64,000 nt of DNA from Trochalopteron elliotii (GCA_024734555.1 JANPWX010000151.1:1087311-1151310); one strand, 5' to 3'. Numbered from the stretch's first letter, positions 37,315 through 47,513 are shown. Numbers and translations are program-made. The notes: generated from the sequence alone by a model not told the origin.

Positions 37315-40300
37315 AAAGTGCAACCTGGGGGCATGGTCTTACAGCAGTGTCCCATTAGCAGAGGGAAAAAATGTACATACCCCTTCACTTGAACTGAATA
37401 TTGAACAATGAAGCTGGAAAGAACTTTCTTTGTCAAGGTGGAAACCCTTTTATTACCCAAATGGCACAAGAAGCTTCAGACAGTTTTTCCCAAGAGGGCT
37501 GCACCTGCATATTGGAAGGAGCAGTATGATGAGAGTTCCTGGGATAATGGGTGACCTGAGTTCCAGTCAGGGTCTCTTCCCCCAGGGAGGCCTCTTGAGA
37601 ACAGAATCCAAAATCCCTGCAAGTCTCTCACTATTTGCTTCCACCCAGCAGAAGAGATCCCCTAACCTGCAGCTTCAGAATCAGTCCCATTAGTCTTTGC
37701 TACTTAACAAATCAAGTGGCATTCTTGTGGTCTGAGGGTTTTTAGGTTGATACTTAAACAAAAGCTTATCCTGCAAGTTAAAACTGAGGACAAAGCCCCT
37801 AAAGGTACAGCAGTAAGATGCATCCTCTGCAGTTTGTTGTGTCCCCATTGACAGTGTCCCTTGCCTGCCCTGCAGATGCTGCAGGGAGATCAAAAGCAGC
37901 TTCCACTGGAAGCCAACAGGAGCTCCCCCACTTGTACAGCATGACCACAGACCTCTGGCTTGGAGGAAGCAAGTCAGCCTACCCAAGAGACTGAAAGTCA
38001 GCTCCAAGTAGAAATAAAGTGATTAAATTAATTAACTTCAGGAGGTGGAGCTGAGTGATGTGTTGTGGTTCCCCTGGACTCACCACTACTGAGCCAGTGT
38101 TATTCCCCAGCCTGGTCCTGGTCAGGTCCCTTCTCTGTATCAGACACAAACTGAGCTCTGGTGCCCAGACCTGGCCCTGCAGTCCCTGCTCCCTCTAGGC
38201 CTGAGAGCTCTACTCAAGTCAAGTAGTGCTGGCTTAAATTTTATAAACATCCCCCCTGCCTCCCTTTGGTTTTTTGTCATGGCAATACAGAGCTTGCACT
38301 CTGAAGCACAGGTATGTACATGAAGTAATACTTGTTCTTGCAACCTTCCTCATGCTGAAATTAAGCAGTCCAAGCCAAATTCAAGTCATGCACAGCTTCT
38401 GCCCTCACTAGGTAGAGCAGATATTGTGCCTCAGCCCTCCAGTGTTTCACAGGATCACCCTGGTTTGCAAAAGACCTTTGAGTCCAATCTATGACCAAAC
38501 ACCACCTTGTCACCCAGACCATGGCACTGAGTGTCACATCCAGCCTGTCCAATCACCTGCAGGGATGGTGACTCCACCATCTCCCTGGGCAGCCCATTCC
38601 AATGTCCAAACACCCTTTCTGTGAAGGACTTCTTCCTAATGTCCAGCCTAAACCTCCCTTGGCACAGCTTCAGGCTGTGTCCTCTTGTCCTGTTGCTGTT
38701 CCCTGGGAGCAGAGCCTGACCCCACCTGGCTGCTCCCTCCTTTCAGGTATTTTAGAGTGACCAGGTGTCTCCTGAGGCTCCTCCTCCCCAGGCTCATTCC
38801 TGCAGCACTGATTTCCCCCACAGCCTGGATCTTCTGAAGCTCCAGGACTCAGGAGCCCACCAGGCTCCACCCAGCTCACAGGAGCTGCAGCTGGCTGGGA
38901 CACAGCTCTGCCTCTGCACTCTGGGCTTTTGGGCAACAGAGAAATTGTCTTTGCTCTCAGCCTCCTGGTCCTGCAGTGGCAGCTGAACAAAGTCCTTGCC
39001 CAGCTCCCAGCCACAATGCCCAACTAAGCATAGCTTAGATTTAAGCACAGCTGAATTTAAATTGCACCTTATCTTTCTTGAAAGCCTTTCCCTTGACAGC
39101 TCCTTACTGAGCATGCTGCCCACTGCAATTCCTTAAAGTATTTCCTGCTTTTTGCACAGATCCAGTCCTCTGCTGTTTCAGCATCTCAGTTTTAGGGTAT
39201 GCTAAGGGTAAAGTGAAGACAGAACGGGTCTAAGGTAGATATTTTGTTAAGTACAGGCCACTCGAGGACAGATATTGAGGCACTTCTGGGAAGGGGATGA
39301 GAACACAAGTGAAAGTAATTCTATATGCCCTTTTACAAATACAGAGCTCCTGCCTTCCCTCTGCTAGCCATGAGATCCACTAAAGAGAGGCTGTATCACA
39401 CCTTTCAGGGTAATTGGACCCTGCAGTTTAAGATTACTGTAATATACTTGAAGACAGGGGGGAAGAAAACTTCAATTTTCTAATTCACACCTCTTAACAG
39501 AGCAGCCTCTCACTCAGGTCTGTAGGAACATCTGAGCTTTGGAGCCCTGTGGTCAGAGCTGGGATCACCAAACTGCACAACTCAACCCCACAGCTGACCT
39601 TTTAACTAGGAGTGTTCCCACAGGAAAGAGATACAGTCAATTTTCTGAACGTGTGGTCACTTCAAGTTCCTGCTGACTTGCCCAATCTTCTGACCCCAGA
39701 AGGAGAAGAACATGATGAAGAAAGGACCAAGCAACCAAGAACATAAGGTGCAACTGATGCTCCATGAAATATAGCAACACACCAGCTACTCAAGGCTTCT
39801 ACCTGGCCATAAAAATGTCTAACATAGTAATTTATTTTCCTTACTACTGCTGCCAACTTCTCACTGCTGGGTGTGGAAGCTTTTTATTTCATGCCCCACT
39901 GGGCTCCTTGTGGCAGTAAGTTTGGAACTTCTTCCCTTGCCAGCCTGGATTTATTCTTGTCTGTCCTCTACCCATCTCCACACTACTGCTGAAACAACCT
40001 CATCCTCAGAGAAGATGAAGTAACACCAGCCCTGCCTCCACCTTCCCCCTGTTGGTACAAAGGTTATCCAGAGTGTCCAGAGAATCCATCTCTGCTTTCA
40101 GAGTAACCTGCTGTGTGGGGAGAGGTGGGGATGCACCAGAAGTAGGTTCATTGTCTTCAGTAAGGAGGGGATGTAGCTAAGAACAGAGACTGTGCTCAGA
40201 GAAGAACCCAAAGCAGAAGGGCAGCCCTACCCTGACTGACCAAGCAATAAAGCTGCCCTTGCTACACCTCAGACTGTACCAGGAAAAACTGTTCCTGCAT

Positions 40301-42427
40301 GTCTGTGAGAGATGGAGCACAAAGAGAAGGATATTCCCCTCCTCTCCTCCACCTGGGGGAAGCTCCTGCAAGGGGCCAGGAGAGAGAACTGCCGTGGTGG
40401 GAAGGCAGAGCCAGGGTCTGTGGCATGAGGAGGTCCCAGTGACCCCTTCTGGGGACACAGCACAGCAGTGAGCACCAGCAGGGCACCACGAAATGGAAAA
40501 AAAAAAAAAAAGTCAATTCCATTTTGCAATGTGGTAAAAGATTTGGGTTTTGGTTTTTTTCTGATAAGGCCAACCTGCTATGTTTTGTACATGGAAGAAG
40601 AGCAATCAATGATCAACAGTACAGTTCAGAACTCCAGAGCTCCCAAGTTCAGTCCACAGTGGCAGTATATACACAACCCTTCCTCTTACTATTCAACCTC
40701 ACACACACACACAGTTCAAAATCCAGTCAGTTTTCTAGAAAATCCATTTCACAAAAGCTTACACAAAAATAATTCCTCAGAATCTGACACATTCTAACTT
40801 TCCAGCATTCTGGGATAGGAAAAATGCAGCAAGAATATCCTAAAATAGAGAATATGCTAAGATCTCTTCATTGTGAGATCCCTTAAGAACCAAGCTCATC
40901 AGGAGATGTACTCTTGATATGGTTATTTAGAAATAAAAGTTCCTTGTCTTTGTGCTTTGCCAAGACTCCCGTAAGCTCACGTTTCATTTTTTACATTCTC
41001 ACCAGTTCCCTGTCACCTTCCTCCTTCTGGTCTAAGCCACAGTGGCAGCACAACCCTCAGAGGTGCAGCCACAGTTCTGCCTGGGAAGCCCAAGGTGTTG
41101 CCCACGGAGCTGCAGTGTGGGCAAGGACAGACACAAAAGTGCTGAGACAGGAACAGCTGCAGCTGCACCCCACTAAGGAGTAGGACAATATTGAAAGGCT
41201 TCTCTCCACACCCACCTCAGGTGTTGTGACTGCAGGAAGGGGGATTTCCTTTTTTTTGCTCATCATTTGTGAACCTGTAAGTTCAGCTATTTACAGATTC
41301 ACAGTCACAAAAGAAATCACATGAACAGCACTCCGGGCCAGGCCAGGGACAAGCAGACAGAGATGTTTAATGCTCTTTTGCTCAGTTACTAGAATCCATT
41401 GCTTTGTATATCTGGGATTCTGTCACAGGCAAGACCAAGTTAGGACTAAATATACTCTGTGCTTAACTTGGGAAGGACAATGCAGACTGCAGCGTGACAC
41501 AGGACAGCAGAATTGCACTTGAGGCACTGGCCTTGCTTCCACACGGCCTTGCTGTGTTTTTGCTGAATATTCCCCAGGTATCAGAGGGCTGATCCCAAGG
41601 GCACCGTGTCCAGCATCCATTTCGTACCTCTGGGAACTGAAGGGTTTGCAGTAAAGTGGGCTGGGCAGGAGCAGAGCAAATGGATTCTCAAACCAGCAAA
41701 TAGCAGTGTCCCTCCCACCCTCCTGGGCAGCACCTCTGCCCCAGGAACACCAGGATGCTCAGAGATAATACAGCTATAGAGAGGCAGCATCTTCACAGGA
41801 TGGGGCTCCAGTAAACGTTAGGGGCCAAAACCAGTGTGAGCCAAGAGGTAAGAATAAGCACTGTCCCACTGGGGCCTAGGAGGAACCTGGAAGGTTATGA
41901 GGAGCAGTGCTGTACCTGAGAGGAAGCTGAGACAAAAGGGACACCAGCCTCTCGCTACAGGACTCAGGTTGGCTAATGTTTGTTAGGAGGGGCTGGGGGA
42001 CGCAGGGAAGTGACGAGACAGCACAGCTGCAATAGCGCTCAGTCTGAGAAGCCAAAATCTCCAGGGGTTGGCAGCAGCTGGCTCTCCCCTTCCCCTGGGC
42101 ATTCTCTGTTCCAGTTCCTAGAGTACGAGCACCCCTTTCTTCAGCACCTGCACTTTTAAGTTCTTAAATCTGCAGATTTTTTTTGTTTTGTTTTATTATT
42201 TTAAAAATACCCCCGTGCTTTAATCACGAAAAACCAGTCCCCGCCCCGATTCTACTAAAAACATGATTGTCCGTAGCTGGAGGCTCATTGACCAACCTCA
42301 CCTCATCACCACCGAGTTACTCCAACGTCCAACGAAACAGCAGGCAGCTCAACCTTTAGGTAACACAACTACAAAAATTGGATGTGCTCTCTCCTCTCCC
42401 CCCTCCCTCCTCCCCAGGAGAGCTCTG
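37315..42427 (-). other. BCL2L13: Presumed BCL2L13 3' untranslated region and downstream flank
   Basis: About 5.1 kb between the BCL2L13 stop and its most distal poly(A) candidate. No coding exon is recognisable on either strand. It contains a CR1 copy (38447-38795), an A-run near 40497-40511 and a (CA)n of 16 bases near 40699. How much of it is transcribed cannot be decided from sequence alone because several poly(A) signals are present. Confidence 0.45.
38447..38795 (-). mobile_element. CR1 LINE 3' fragment (- orientation)
   Basis: The reverse complement carries the CR1 3' signature in order: AACAGCAACAGGACAAGAGG, AGGGAGGTTTAGGCTGGACA, GAAGTCCTTCACAGAAAGGG, TTGGAATGGGCTGCCCAGG, GATGGTGGAGTCACCATCCC and a terminal GTGATCCTGTG. 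It is the best preserved CR1 in the window, so probably younger than the others. It is in sense orientation within the putative BCL2L13 3' UTR. Confidence 0.9.
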
Positions 42428-43234
42428 TTACTTTTTCCTAAGCGCCAGCGCTACCCCGACGGCCACGGCCAATATCGCCACGGCGGCGGCCCCGCCGTAC
42501 AGCAGGATGGATTTCCCTTCTAACAGGATGGGCTTCTCCTCTGCAGCTGAGGATTTCTCTTCTATTTCTTCCAAGTGGCCCTCTTTCCCTGCTTTTTTTT
42601 CCCCTGGAAGCAGTATTTTCTCCGGTTCTGGTGCAGCCTTTTCTTCTGATGGGGCCAACTTTGGGACAGGTTTACTTAACACGGGGATTGCAGGTTCAAC
42701 AAGCTCTTCAGCTGCTTTTCCCTTTTCCTCCTGCTTTGTACGCAGAAGTGCGGAGGGATGTGCTTTTTCAGCAGCAGCAATTTCAGGAGGTTTTATTTCC
42801 TGTAAAGAAGCAGAGGTTTCTGGAAAGGCTGCCTGCATGGTCTCTGCAGCACCAGCTGGCACCACCGCTTCCTCAATGCCCTCTGGAATCTCCTCCTTCT
42901 CCACGTGAACGATGTCGGAGTTGGAAGAGTTGTTCTCGCTCCTCTCTTCAGCCCCTCCGTTGCTGTCCAGGCTTTTGACCTCTTCAGGATCCATGGCCAC
43001 TTGCTGCCAGGACTCGGGTCCCAGGGACACGGGCAGGCTCTCCGTGTGCCAGCTCTGGCTGGCCGACAGGGACACGGGCAGGCTCTCGGACTGCCAGGAC
43101 GTGGTGACCGTGGGGGACTCCGGGGGGCTCACCTGCCCAGAGTTGTCACTGGTCAGGATGTAGATGTCATTGCTGTCCTCAGCAAGGAGCCCGGGATACT
43201 CCTCCTCTTCTGATTCCAAAGTGAAGACTGTTCC
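42428..43234 (-). CDS. BCL2L13: BCL2L13 (Bcl-rambo), last coding exon
   Basis: BCL2L13 is an outer mitochondrial membrane protein that drives fission and mitophagy and can promote cell death. This exon encodes the final 268 residues. It opens with GTVFTLESEEEEYPG, then SNDIYILTSDNSGQVSPPES, two tandem 15-residue repeats (exon residues 46-75, each starting SW and containing ESLPVSL), then SWQQVAMDPEEVKSLD. WQQV fits the W-x-x-L/I/V LC3-interacting motif used in mitophagy. After an acidic SDIVHVEKEEIPEG block comes a poorly conserved Ala/Glu/Lys/Pro-rich linker. The C-terminal transmembrane anchor runs from SILLYGGAAAVAILAVAVGV into a basic RKK tail. The acceptor is CTTCTGTCCACAG, phase 0; the stop is TAA at 42428-42430. 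The frame is intact. Confidence 0.95.
   Translation of the reverse strand, partial: GTVFTLESEEEEYPGLLAEDSNDIYILTSDNSGQVSPPESPTVTTSWQSESLPVSLSASQSWHTESLPVSLGPESWQQVAMDPEEVKSLDSNGGAEERSENNSSNSDIVHVEKEEIPEGIEEAVVPAGAAETMQAAFPETSASLQEIKPPEIAAAEKAHPSALLRTKQEEKGKAAEELVEPAIPVLSKPVPKLAPSEEKAAPEPEKILLPGEKKAGKEGHLEEIEEKSSAAEEKPILLEGKSILLYGGAAAVAILAVAVGVALALRKK
43010..43099 (-). repeat. BCL2L13: 45-bp tandem duplication within BCL2L13 coding sequence
   Basis: Two adjacent 45-bp units encode the two SWxxESLPVSL repeats. On the + strand, AGGGACACGGGCAGGCTCTC occurs at 43023 and again at 43068. The human protein, as I recall it, has the same duplication, so it is ancient and maintained by selection. Confidence 0.85.
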
Positions 43235-43299
43235 CTGTGGACAGAAGGGAGGGCACAAAACATCAGTGATGCTTTCCCCTGTAAGGGACATCTGGAAAC

Positions 43300-43305
43300 T
43301 TGGTG
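43300..43305. repeat. Left target-site duplication TTGGTG
   Basis: Six bases immediately before the 5' LTR, identical to 47931-47936 right after the 3' LTR. This marks a clean retroviral-type integration. A 6-bp duplication is usual for alpharetrovirus and ERVK-like elements. Confidence 0.88.
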
Positions 43306-43767
43306 TGTTGTGACAGGGGGAAGAATTGTAAAGGAAGTTATAGAAGAATTATAACAGTAGCCTGTCATCTCTTCTAAGTGTAGTTAAGCAATTTGCAAGT
43401 TCCCATGTGAAAACAATGTTGGTTAACACAGCAACCTATTCTTGGGTTGAAAAGTAAGTGCATTGTGTGAACAACAAGATCTGTTCCATGAGAACCCAGA
43501 AAGGAAAAATGTCAACAACCTGAATCTTAGCACGTACACACAAATCACCAATAAATAAATAAATAAATAAATAATAAATGAGCAATAAATGAAGTAGTAA
43601 GAAAACTACCAGCCAATAGGTGTTACACTGTATAAAATACAAATTTTGTAAAAAGTATTTAAGTTTGATAAAATAAAAATACAGAAAATGATAAAATAAA
43701 TTATATTAATAAAGAATTGGCTTTTCCCGCATGAAGACAAAGGAGTCTCGGCTAACTTGTTACAACA
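43306..43767 (+). repeat. 5' LTR
   Basis: 462 bp, starting TGTTGTGACA and ending TGTTACAACA, an imperfect 10-bp inverted repeat with one mismatch. It contains TATAAAA at 43631-43637 and AATAAA near 43711, followed by the GAATTGGCTTTTCC block shared with the 3' LTR. It is longer than the 3' LTR because of an (AAAT)n expansion (43550-43579) and an AT-rich insertion between the TATA box and the poly(A) signal, and it lacks other segments present in the 3' copy. Confidence 0.88.
43550..43579. repeat. (AAAT)n microsatellite inside the 5' LTR
   Basis: A run of about seven AAAT units, absent from the corresponding place in the 3' LTR, so it arose after insertion or was lost from the other copy. Confidence 0.8.
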
Positions 43768-43769
43768 TC

Positions 43770-43787
43770 TGATGACCCGAGGCGATC
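43770..43787 (+). promoter_or_regulatory. Candidate primer binding site (tRNA-Trp-like)
   Basis: Two bases after the 5' LTR, TGATGACCCGAGGCGATC resembles the complement of the tRNA-Trp 3' end used as primer by avian sarcoma-leukosis viruses (TGGTGACCCC core), with several mismatches and one missing base. The position is right for a primer site. The tRNA identity is an inference from memory. Confidence 0.45.
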
Positions 43788-43796
43788 GCGGGAGGA

Positions 43797-44101
43797 GGCG
43801 GGGCCGAACCGGGACCCGGAATCCACAAAGTGCCGGGGAAAAGGAGGCGGGGCCGAACCGGGACCGGGACCCGGAATCCACAAAGTGCCGGGGAAAAGGA
43901 GGTGGGGCCAAACCGGGACCGGGACCCGGAATCCACAAAGTGCCGGGGAAAAGGAGGCGGGACCGACCGAACCGGAACCGAGACACGGGATACACAAAGC
44001 CGCGAACGAACAGCCCGCAGCGCAGCGAAACGAGATTCAAGCGGTGAATCCACAAAGGCTCCGCCTACAGCCGGCGCCGGGACGGCCCAAAATACACAAA
44101 G
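43797..44101 (+). repeat. Interior array A: 55-bp GC-rich tandem repeats
   Basis: Three well-conserved units with the motif ATCCACAAAG at 43821, 43876 and 43931 (spacing exactly 55 bp) and shared CCGGGGAAAAGGAGG and GGACCGGGACCCGG blocks. Decayed units continue with ATNCACAAAG at 43990, 44048 and 44092. Because 55 is not a multiple of three, frames crossing the units rotate, which argues against coding. Confidence 0.85.
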
Positions 44102-44340
44102 ACAAGAACGGGGCGGGGAGCGGGAACCGAGCGGGGAGCGCACAGAAACAAACACAAAAATAAACACAAAAATAAACACAGAAACAAGCAGAGCTGCCGG
44201 GAAGGCGCCGCCCGCGGGCTGAGCAGGGACGGACAAATGCCTTAAGGCCGCTGAGCCGTGGGGAAACAAGCCCCGCGCTGAGCGCACGGCCAGAACCGGA
44301 GATGGGGAGACACGATCCCGAACCGCGGGAGAGCGCGGCC

Positions 44341-44475
44341 GAGACCGCGGGGAGCGCCCGAGAGCCGGGAAATGGACCGTGTGAGGGGAGAACGGGCCGG
44401 GAACCGCGGGAATGACACCGAGGGCCGGGAAATGGATCGTGTGAGGGGAGAACGGGCCGGAGAACCGCGGAAACA
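44341..44475 (+). repeat. Interior array B: 60-bp tandem repeat
   Basis: Two adjacent 60-bp units (44341-44400, 44401-44460) share GCCGGGAAATGGA and GTGTGAGGGGAGAACGGGCC, with a partial third unit. They are CpG-rich like the flanking arrays but share no evident unit sequence with them. Confidence 0.8.
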
Positions 44476-44540
44476 GCGCCGAGAGAGCGATAGAGAATCA
44501 AGCCGGACCAAAACAGCCCTGAAATAGACACTGTGCAACA

Positions 44541-45110
44541 TACGCGCCGCGGAAGTTACGCGCCGCGGAGCGTCACACCCGCGTAATTACGCACACAGGG
44601 CTGCGGGGTAAATCCAAATTTTTGAGCTCAAAAACTGTGGAAAATACGCGCCGCGGAAGTTACGCGCCGCGGAGCGTCACACCCGCGTAACTACGCACAT
44701 ACTCCGCATTGTAAATCAAAGTTTTTTGATTTTTTTTTTTTTTTAAACCACCTATAAAACAAAACCAAAAAAACCCTTCAAAATTTTTTGAGTTCAAAAA
44801 CTACGCAGCGAAAAATACGCGCCGCGGAGCGTCACACCCGCGTAACTACGCACACAGAGCTGCGGGGTAAATCCAAATTTCTGAGCTCAAAAACTGCGGA
44901 AAATACGCGCCGCGGAAGTTACGCGCCGCGGAGCGTAACACCCGCGTAATTACGCACATAGGCCGCGGAGTAAAATCACGAATTTTGAGTTCAAGAACTA
45001 CGCACTGGAAAATTCGCGCCGCGGAAGTTACGCGCCGCGGAAGATACGCGCCGCGGAGCGTCAGAGCCGCGTAACTACGCACATACTCCGCGGAGTAAGG
45101 CGCAGAGTGA
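44541..45110 (+). repeat. Interior array C: nested higher-order CpG-rich repeat
   Basis: Five larger units start at 44541, 44645, 44817, 44904 and 45013. Each begins with one to three copies of a 16-bp subrepeat, TACGCGCCGCGGAAGT (ten copies in all, spaced exactly 16 bp within a unit). This is followed by GCGTAAYTACGC (at 44581, 44685, 44840, 44944, 45069) and, in the first four units, an AT-rich spacer around TTTGAGCTCAAAAACT. The second unit is longer because of an extra block with a T-run. TACTCCGCGGAGTA near 45084 is a perfect palindrome. Confidence 0.88.
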
Positions 45111-47501
45111 GAATTTAAAGAGGGGTAAAGTACGGGAAATCTCAGCTCACGGCTTTCAGCAGAGGAAAAAGCGCTAATACGCGTGTGGGCACTTGTACCG
45201 CACAAACGGGATAAAACAGGCTCAGAGGAAATCGCGGACTTTATTTCTGTGGCGGAGAAAACAATCTGAGAGTTGCTGTACAAAATGTACAAATCCAAAG
45301 GTGGGACGAGCTGGGGCCGTAGGGCGATTGTAATTAAAGTAATTAAAATAATTACAATCGGCTGTGAGGGGACAGCAACCGCCCCCCCGCGGGCTCCAGA
45401 GACCTCGCGGTCACTGTCTCCTGTGTCTGTGTCCGTTTCTGTTCCCTCTACCCACGGACGATGGCCAAGTTACCTTTTAATTCCGTTTTTCATGTTGAAA
45501 ACACTGTTAAATAATGTTAGATCCACTGGGAAACTGCTTTTAGCCCACGCCATGCGCGGACGCCGCGCGGGGACCCGAACAAAAAGCGCGGAGACGGGAG
45601 CTGTGTGTGCGCGCCTCGGGAAAATGGTTCCGGCGGGAAAACCTATCCCTAGGGGAGCGGGGTTCCGGCTCCCGCTGCACGGGAAGCCGCGGAGGCTCCG
45701 CAGGGTTGAATTTAATCCTCCAGAAACTCCCGAGCCCCGCTCGGTTGGCAGCTCCGCACAGAACGCGCGAGTTCCGCGGAGAGCAGGAACCGGAGCTCAT
45801 TTCCTGCTCGCAGCTCCTCCCCGGAGCTGAGGGCTCCAATGGCGCTCCCTCACGGTCTGTGCGCGGGCTTTCCAACAGCCCCCTGCCGGCCCGGGAGCCA
45901 CAAGCGCTTTCTGCCTTTTAAATCTTTAATATATTTGTTTGCGGTGTTTCCCCGCCTTTTGCTCCATGCGGCCTTTAGAGGGTTTTTTGTGGCGCTTTTC
46001 CCCTCCGCGTTTCTCCCGCGGGTGTTCGGGGCTGTGCCGGCTCCGCTCGGCTCCCGCCGCCCCGCGGATGAGATCTCCTCTCCAGGGATGTGACACAAAC
46101 ACAAAAAGGTTTGTTTTTCCCTTTCCCCCGCAGCAGCGCCCGCAGTTTTCTTCCTCTTTCCCCTCCCTCTCCTTTTTCCCCGCGCGGAGTGGGGTCTGAC
46201 CGCCTCTGTTTAATAAAGCTTTACGCGTTGTGTTAGAAAAACCTATAACAACACGTTTTCAAGGCATTCAAAGTTAAATTTGTGTTCTGACTGAGTTGTA
46301 ATCTTTACAGTTTTACGGTTGCTGGAGAAATTGAAAGCCGTAACTGCAGTGCTTTATTACCCAGCAAAGATTTCAGTCTGATTTCTTTAACAAGAAGGTT
46401 AACAAACTTGCCAGACGAAATGACACAAAATACAATCGCGAGAAGCTGCTCAGCTGTTCAGCAGTCTGCCAAATTACACAGTATTTTTTTTTCAGTAACC
46501 CTGCACTCTAAAAAGTGTTGCTACATTTCTGTTTCCGTGAAATTTGCAGCTGCTGTGGGTTTTTCTCATAATAAGTTTAATATGCTTGTTGAGACTTTTA
46601 TCCCTCCAGTCCACCAGCACGCTGTTATTTCTCTTATGGATTGTTCACTTTTTCATTTTCTTTTTGTGTTAACAGTAGAATAAGCTACATCTTGTCCTAT
46701 CTATTACTTTCAAAGGTACTCATTTGCAAGTTATGTTTAATTAAGGTCCAACAATACAATGCTCTGTTACCTTCTGTTAAGTTGAGCAAGGTTAAGTTCT
46801 ATTAAGTTAATTTTCTAAATTCCTAAGTTTCAGTATTAGTAAGTTTAGACAGCGTTTTATTCCAGTTTTATATAGTTCAGTTGTATTCAGTATAAATTAA
46901 AAACTCTGAGTTTTTATTTAAGAGAAGATATGCTTGTGTTTTTATCATCAACAGGTTAAAAGTAGTCATTAATTTGTCATTCAGTCTATTCACTTGATCA
47001 GAGATCAATTGCCTCTGAGAAAAGGAGGCCCAGTGAGAAGAGAAATGATTTCACCACCATCCAGCCTTTGTCATCAGAACAGGAGCAAAATTAGGAGTGC
47101 CAGAGCAGGGCTGTGTCTGGAGGCTTACAGAGGAAACTTGTCAGAAAAAGCCTTTTGTTGTCATCATGGTACAGTGATCCTGCTCACCTTCTTCAGCTAT
47201 TCCCTGTTCCAGGCTTCCAAAAAGACATTTAGTGATGTCAAAGACCAACATTTCCAGCTAATGCACCTTCTCCTGAGTCTCAATTATTTGGACTTTAAAA
47301 CAATGATCATTTATCTCAACTTCCCCTAGAGATATTGGACATTATTTTTATTTTTCTCATGCTGCCAGTGACATGATTGGATTTCATAAGTTTTGTTGAT
47401 TGTAATTGGTTTTTTTATGTATCTTGTCCCGTATTTAATAGCCTTAATAAGATGCAAATTGTTTTAACATCAGAACACATGAGCTTTTTTTAAATTAATA
47501 T
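45111..47501 (+). other. Rest of LTR element interior: GC-rich then AT-rich block
   Basis: From 45111 to about 46200 the sequence is GC- and CpG-rich but not obviously repeated, with small frames that resemble no retroviral protein. It includes a perfect 12-bp inverted repeat at 45325-45360. From about 46200 to the polypurine tract it is AT-rich, with TTAAGTT-type short repeats near 46770-46830. The sharp base-composition change suggests assembly from different sources, possibly captured host DNA. Confidence 0.6.
45325..45360. repeat. Perfect inverted repeat (12-bp arms, 12-base loop)
   Basis: CGATTGTAATTA at 45325-45336 is exactly complementary to TAATTACAATCG at 45349-45360. It lies in the GC-rich interior of the LTR element and would form a stable hairpin in RNA. 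Confidence 0.85.
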
Positions 47502-47513
47502 AAAAGGAGGAGG
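47502..47513 (+). promoter_or_regulatory. Polypurine tract of the LTR element
   Basis: AAAAGGAGGAGG directly abuts the TGTTGTGACA start of the 3' LTR. This is the plus-strand primer position in LTR retroelements and fixes the orientation as +. Confidence 0.85.

Noticed and set aside
43606..44287. Pro/Arg/Gly-rich frames on both strands within the LTR element
   Set aside because: They arise from the 55-bp array, whose period rotates the frame; no retroviral motif is present.
45273..45830. 185-codon frame on + within the LTR element, considered as gag remnant
   Set aside because: No zinc knuckle, protease or capsid motif; basic composition follows from CpG-rich DNA.
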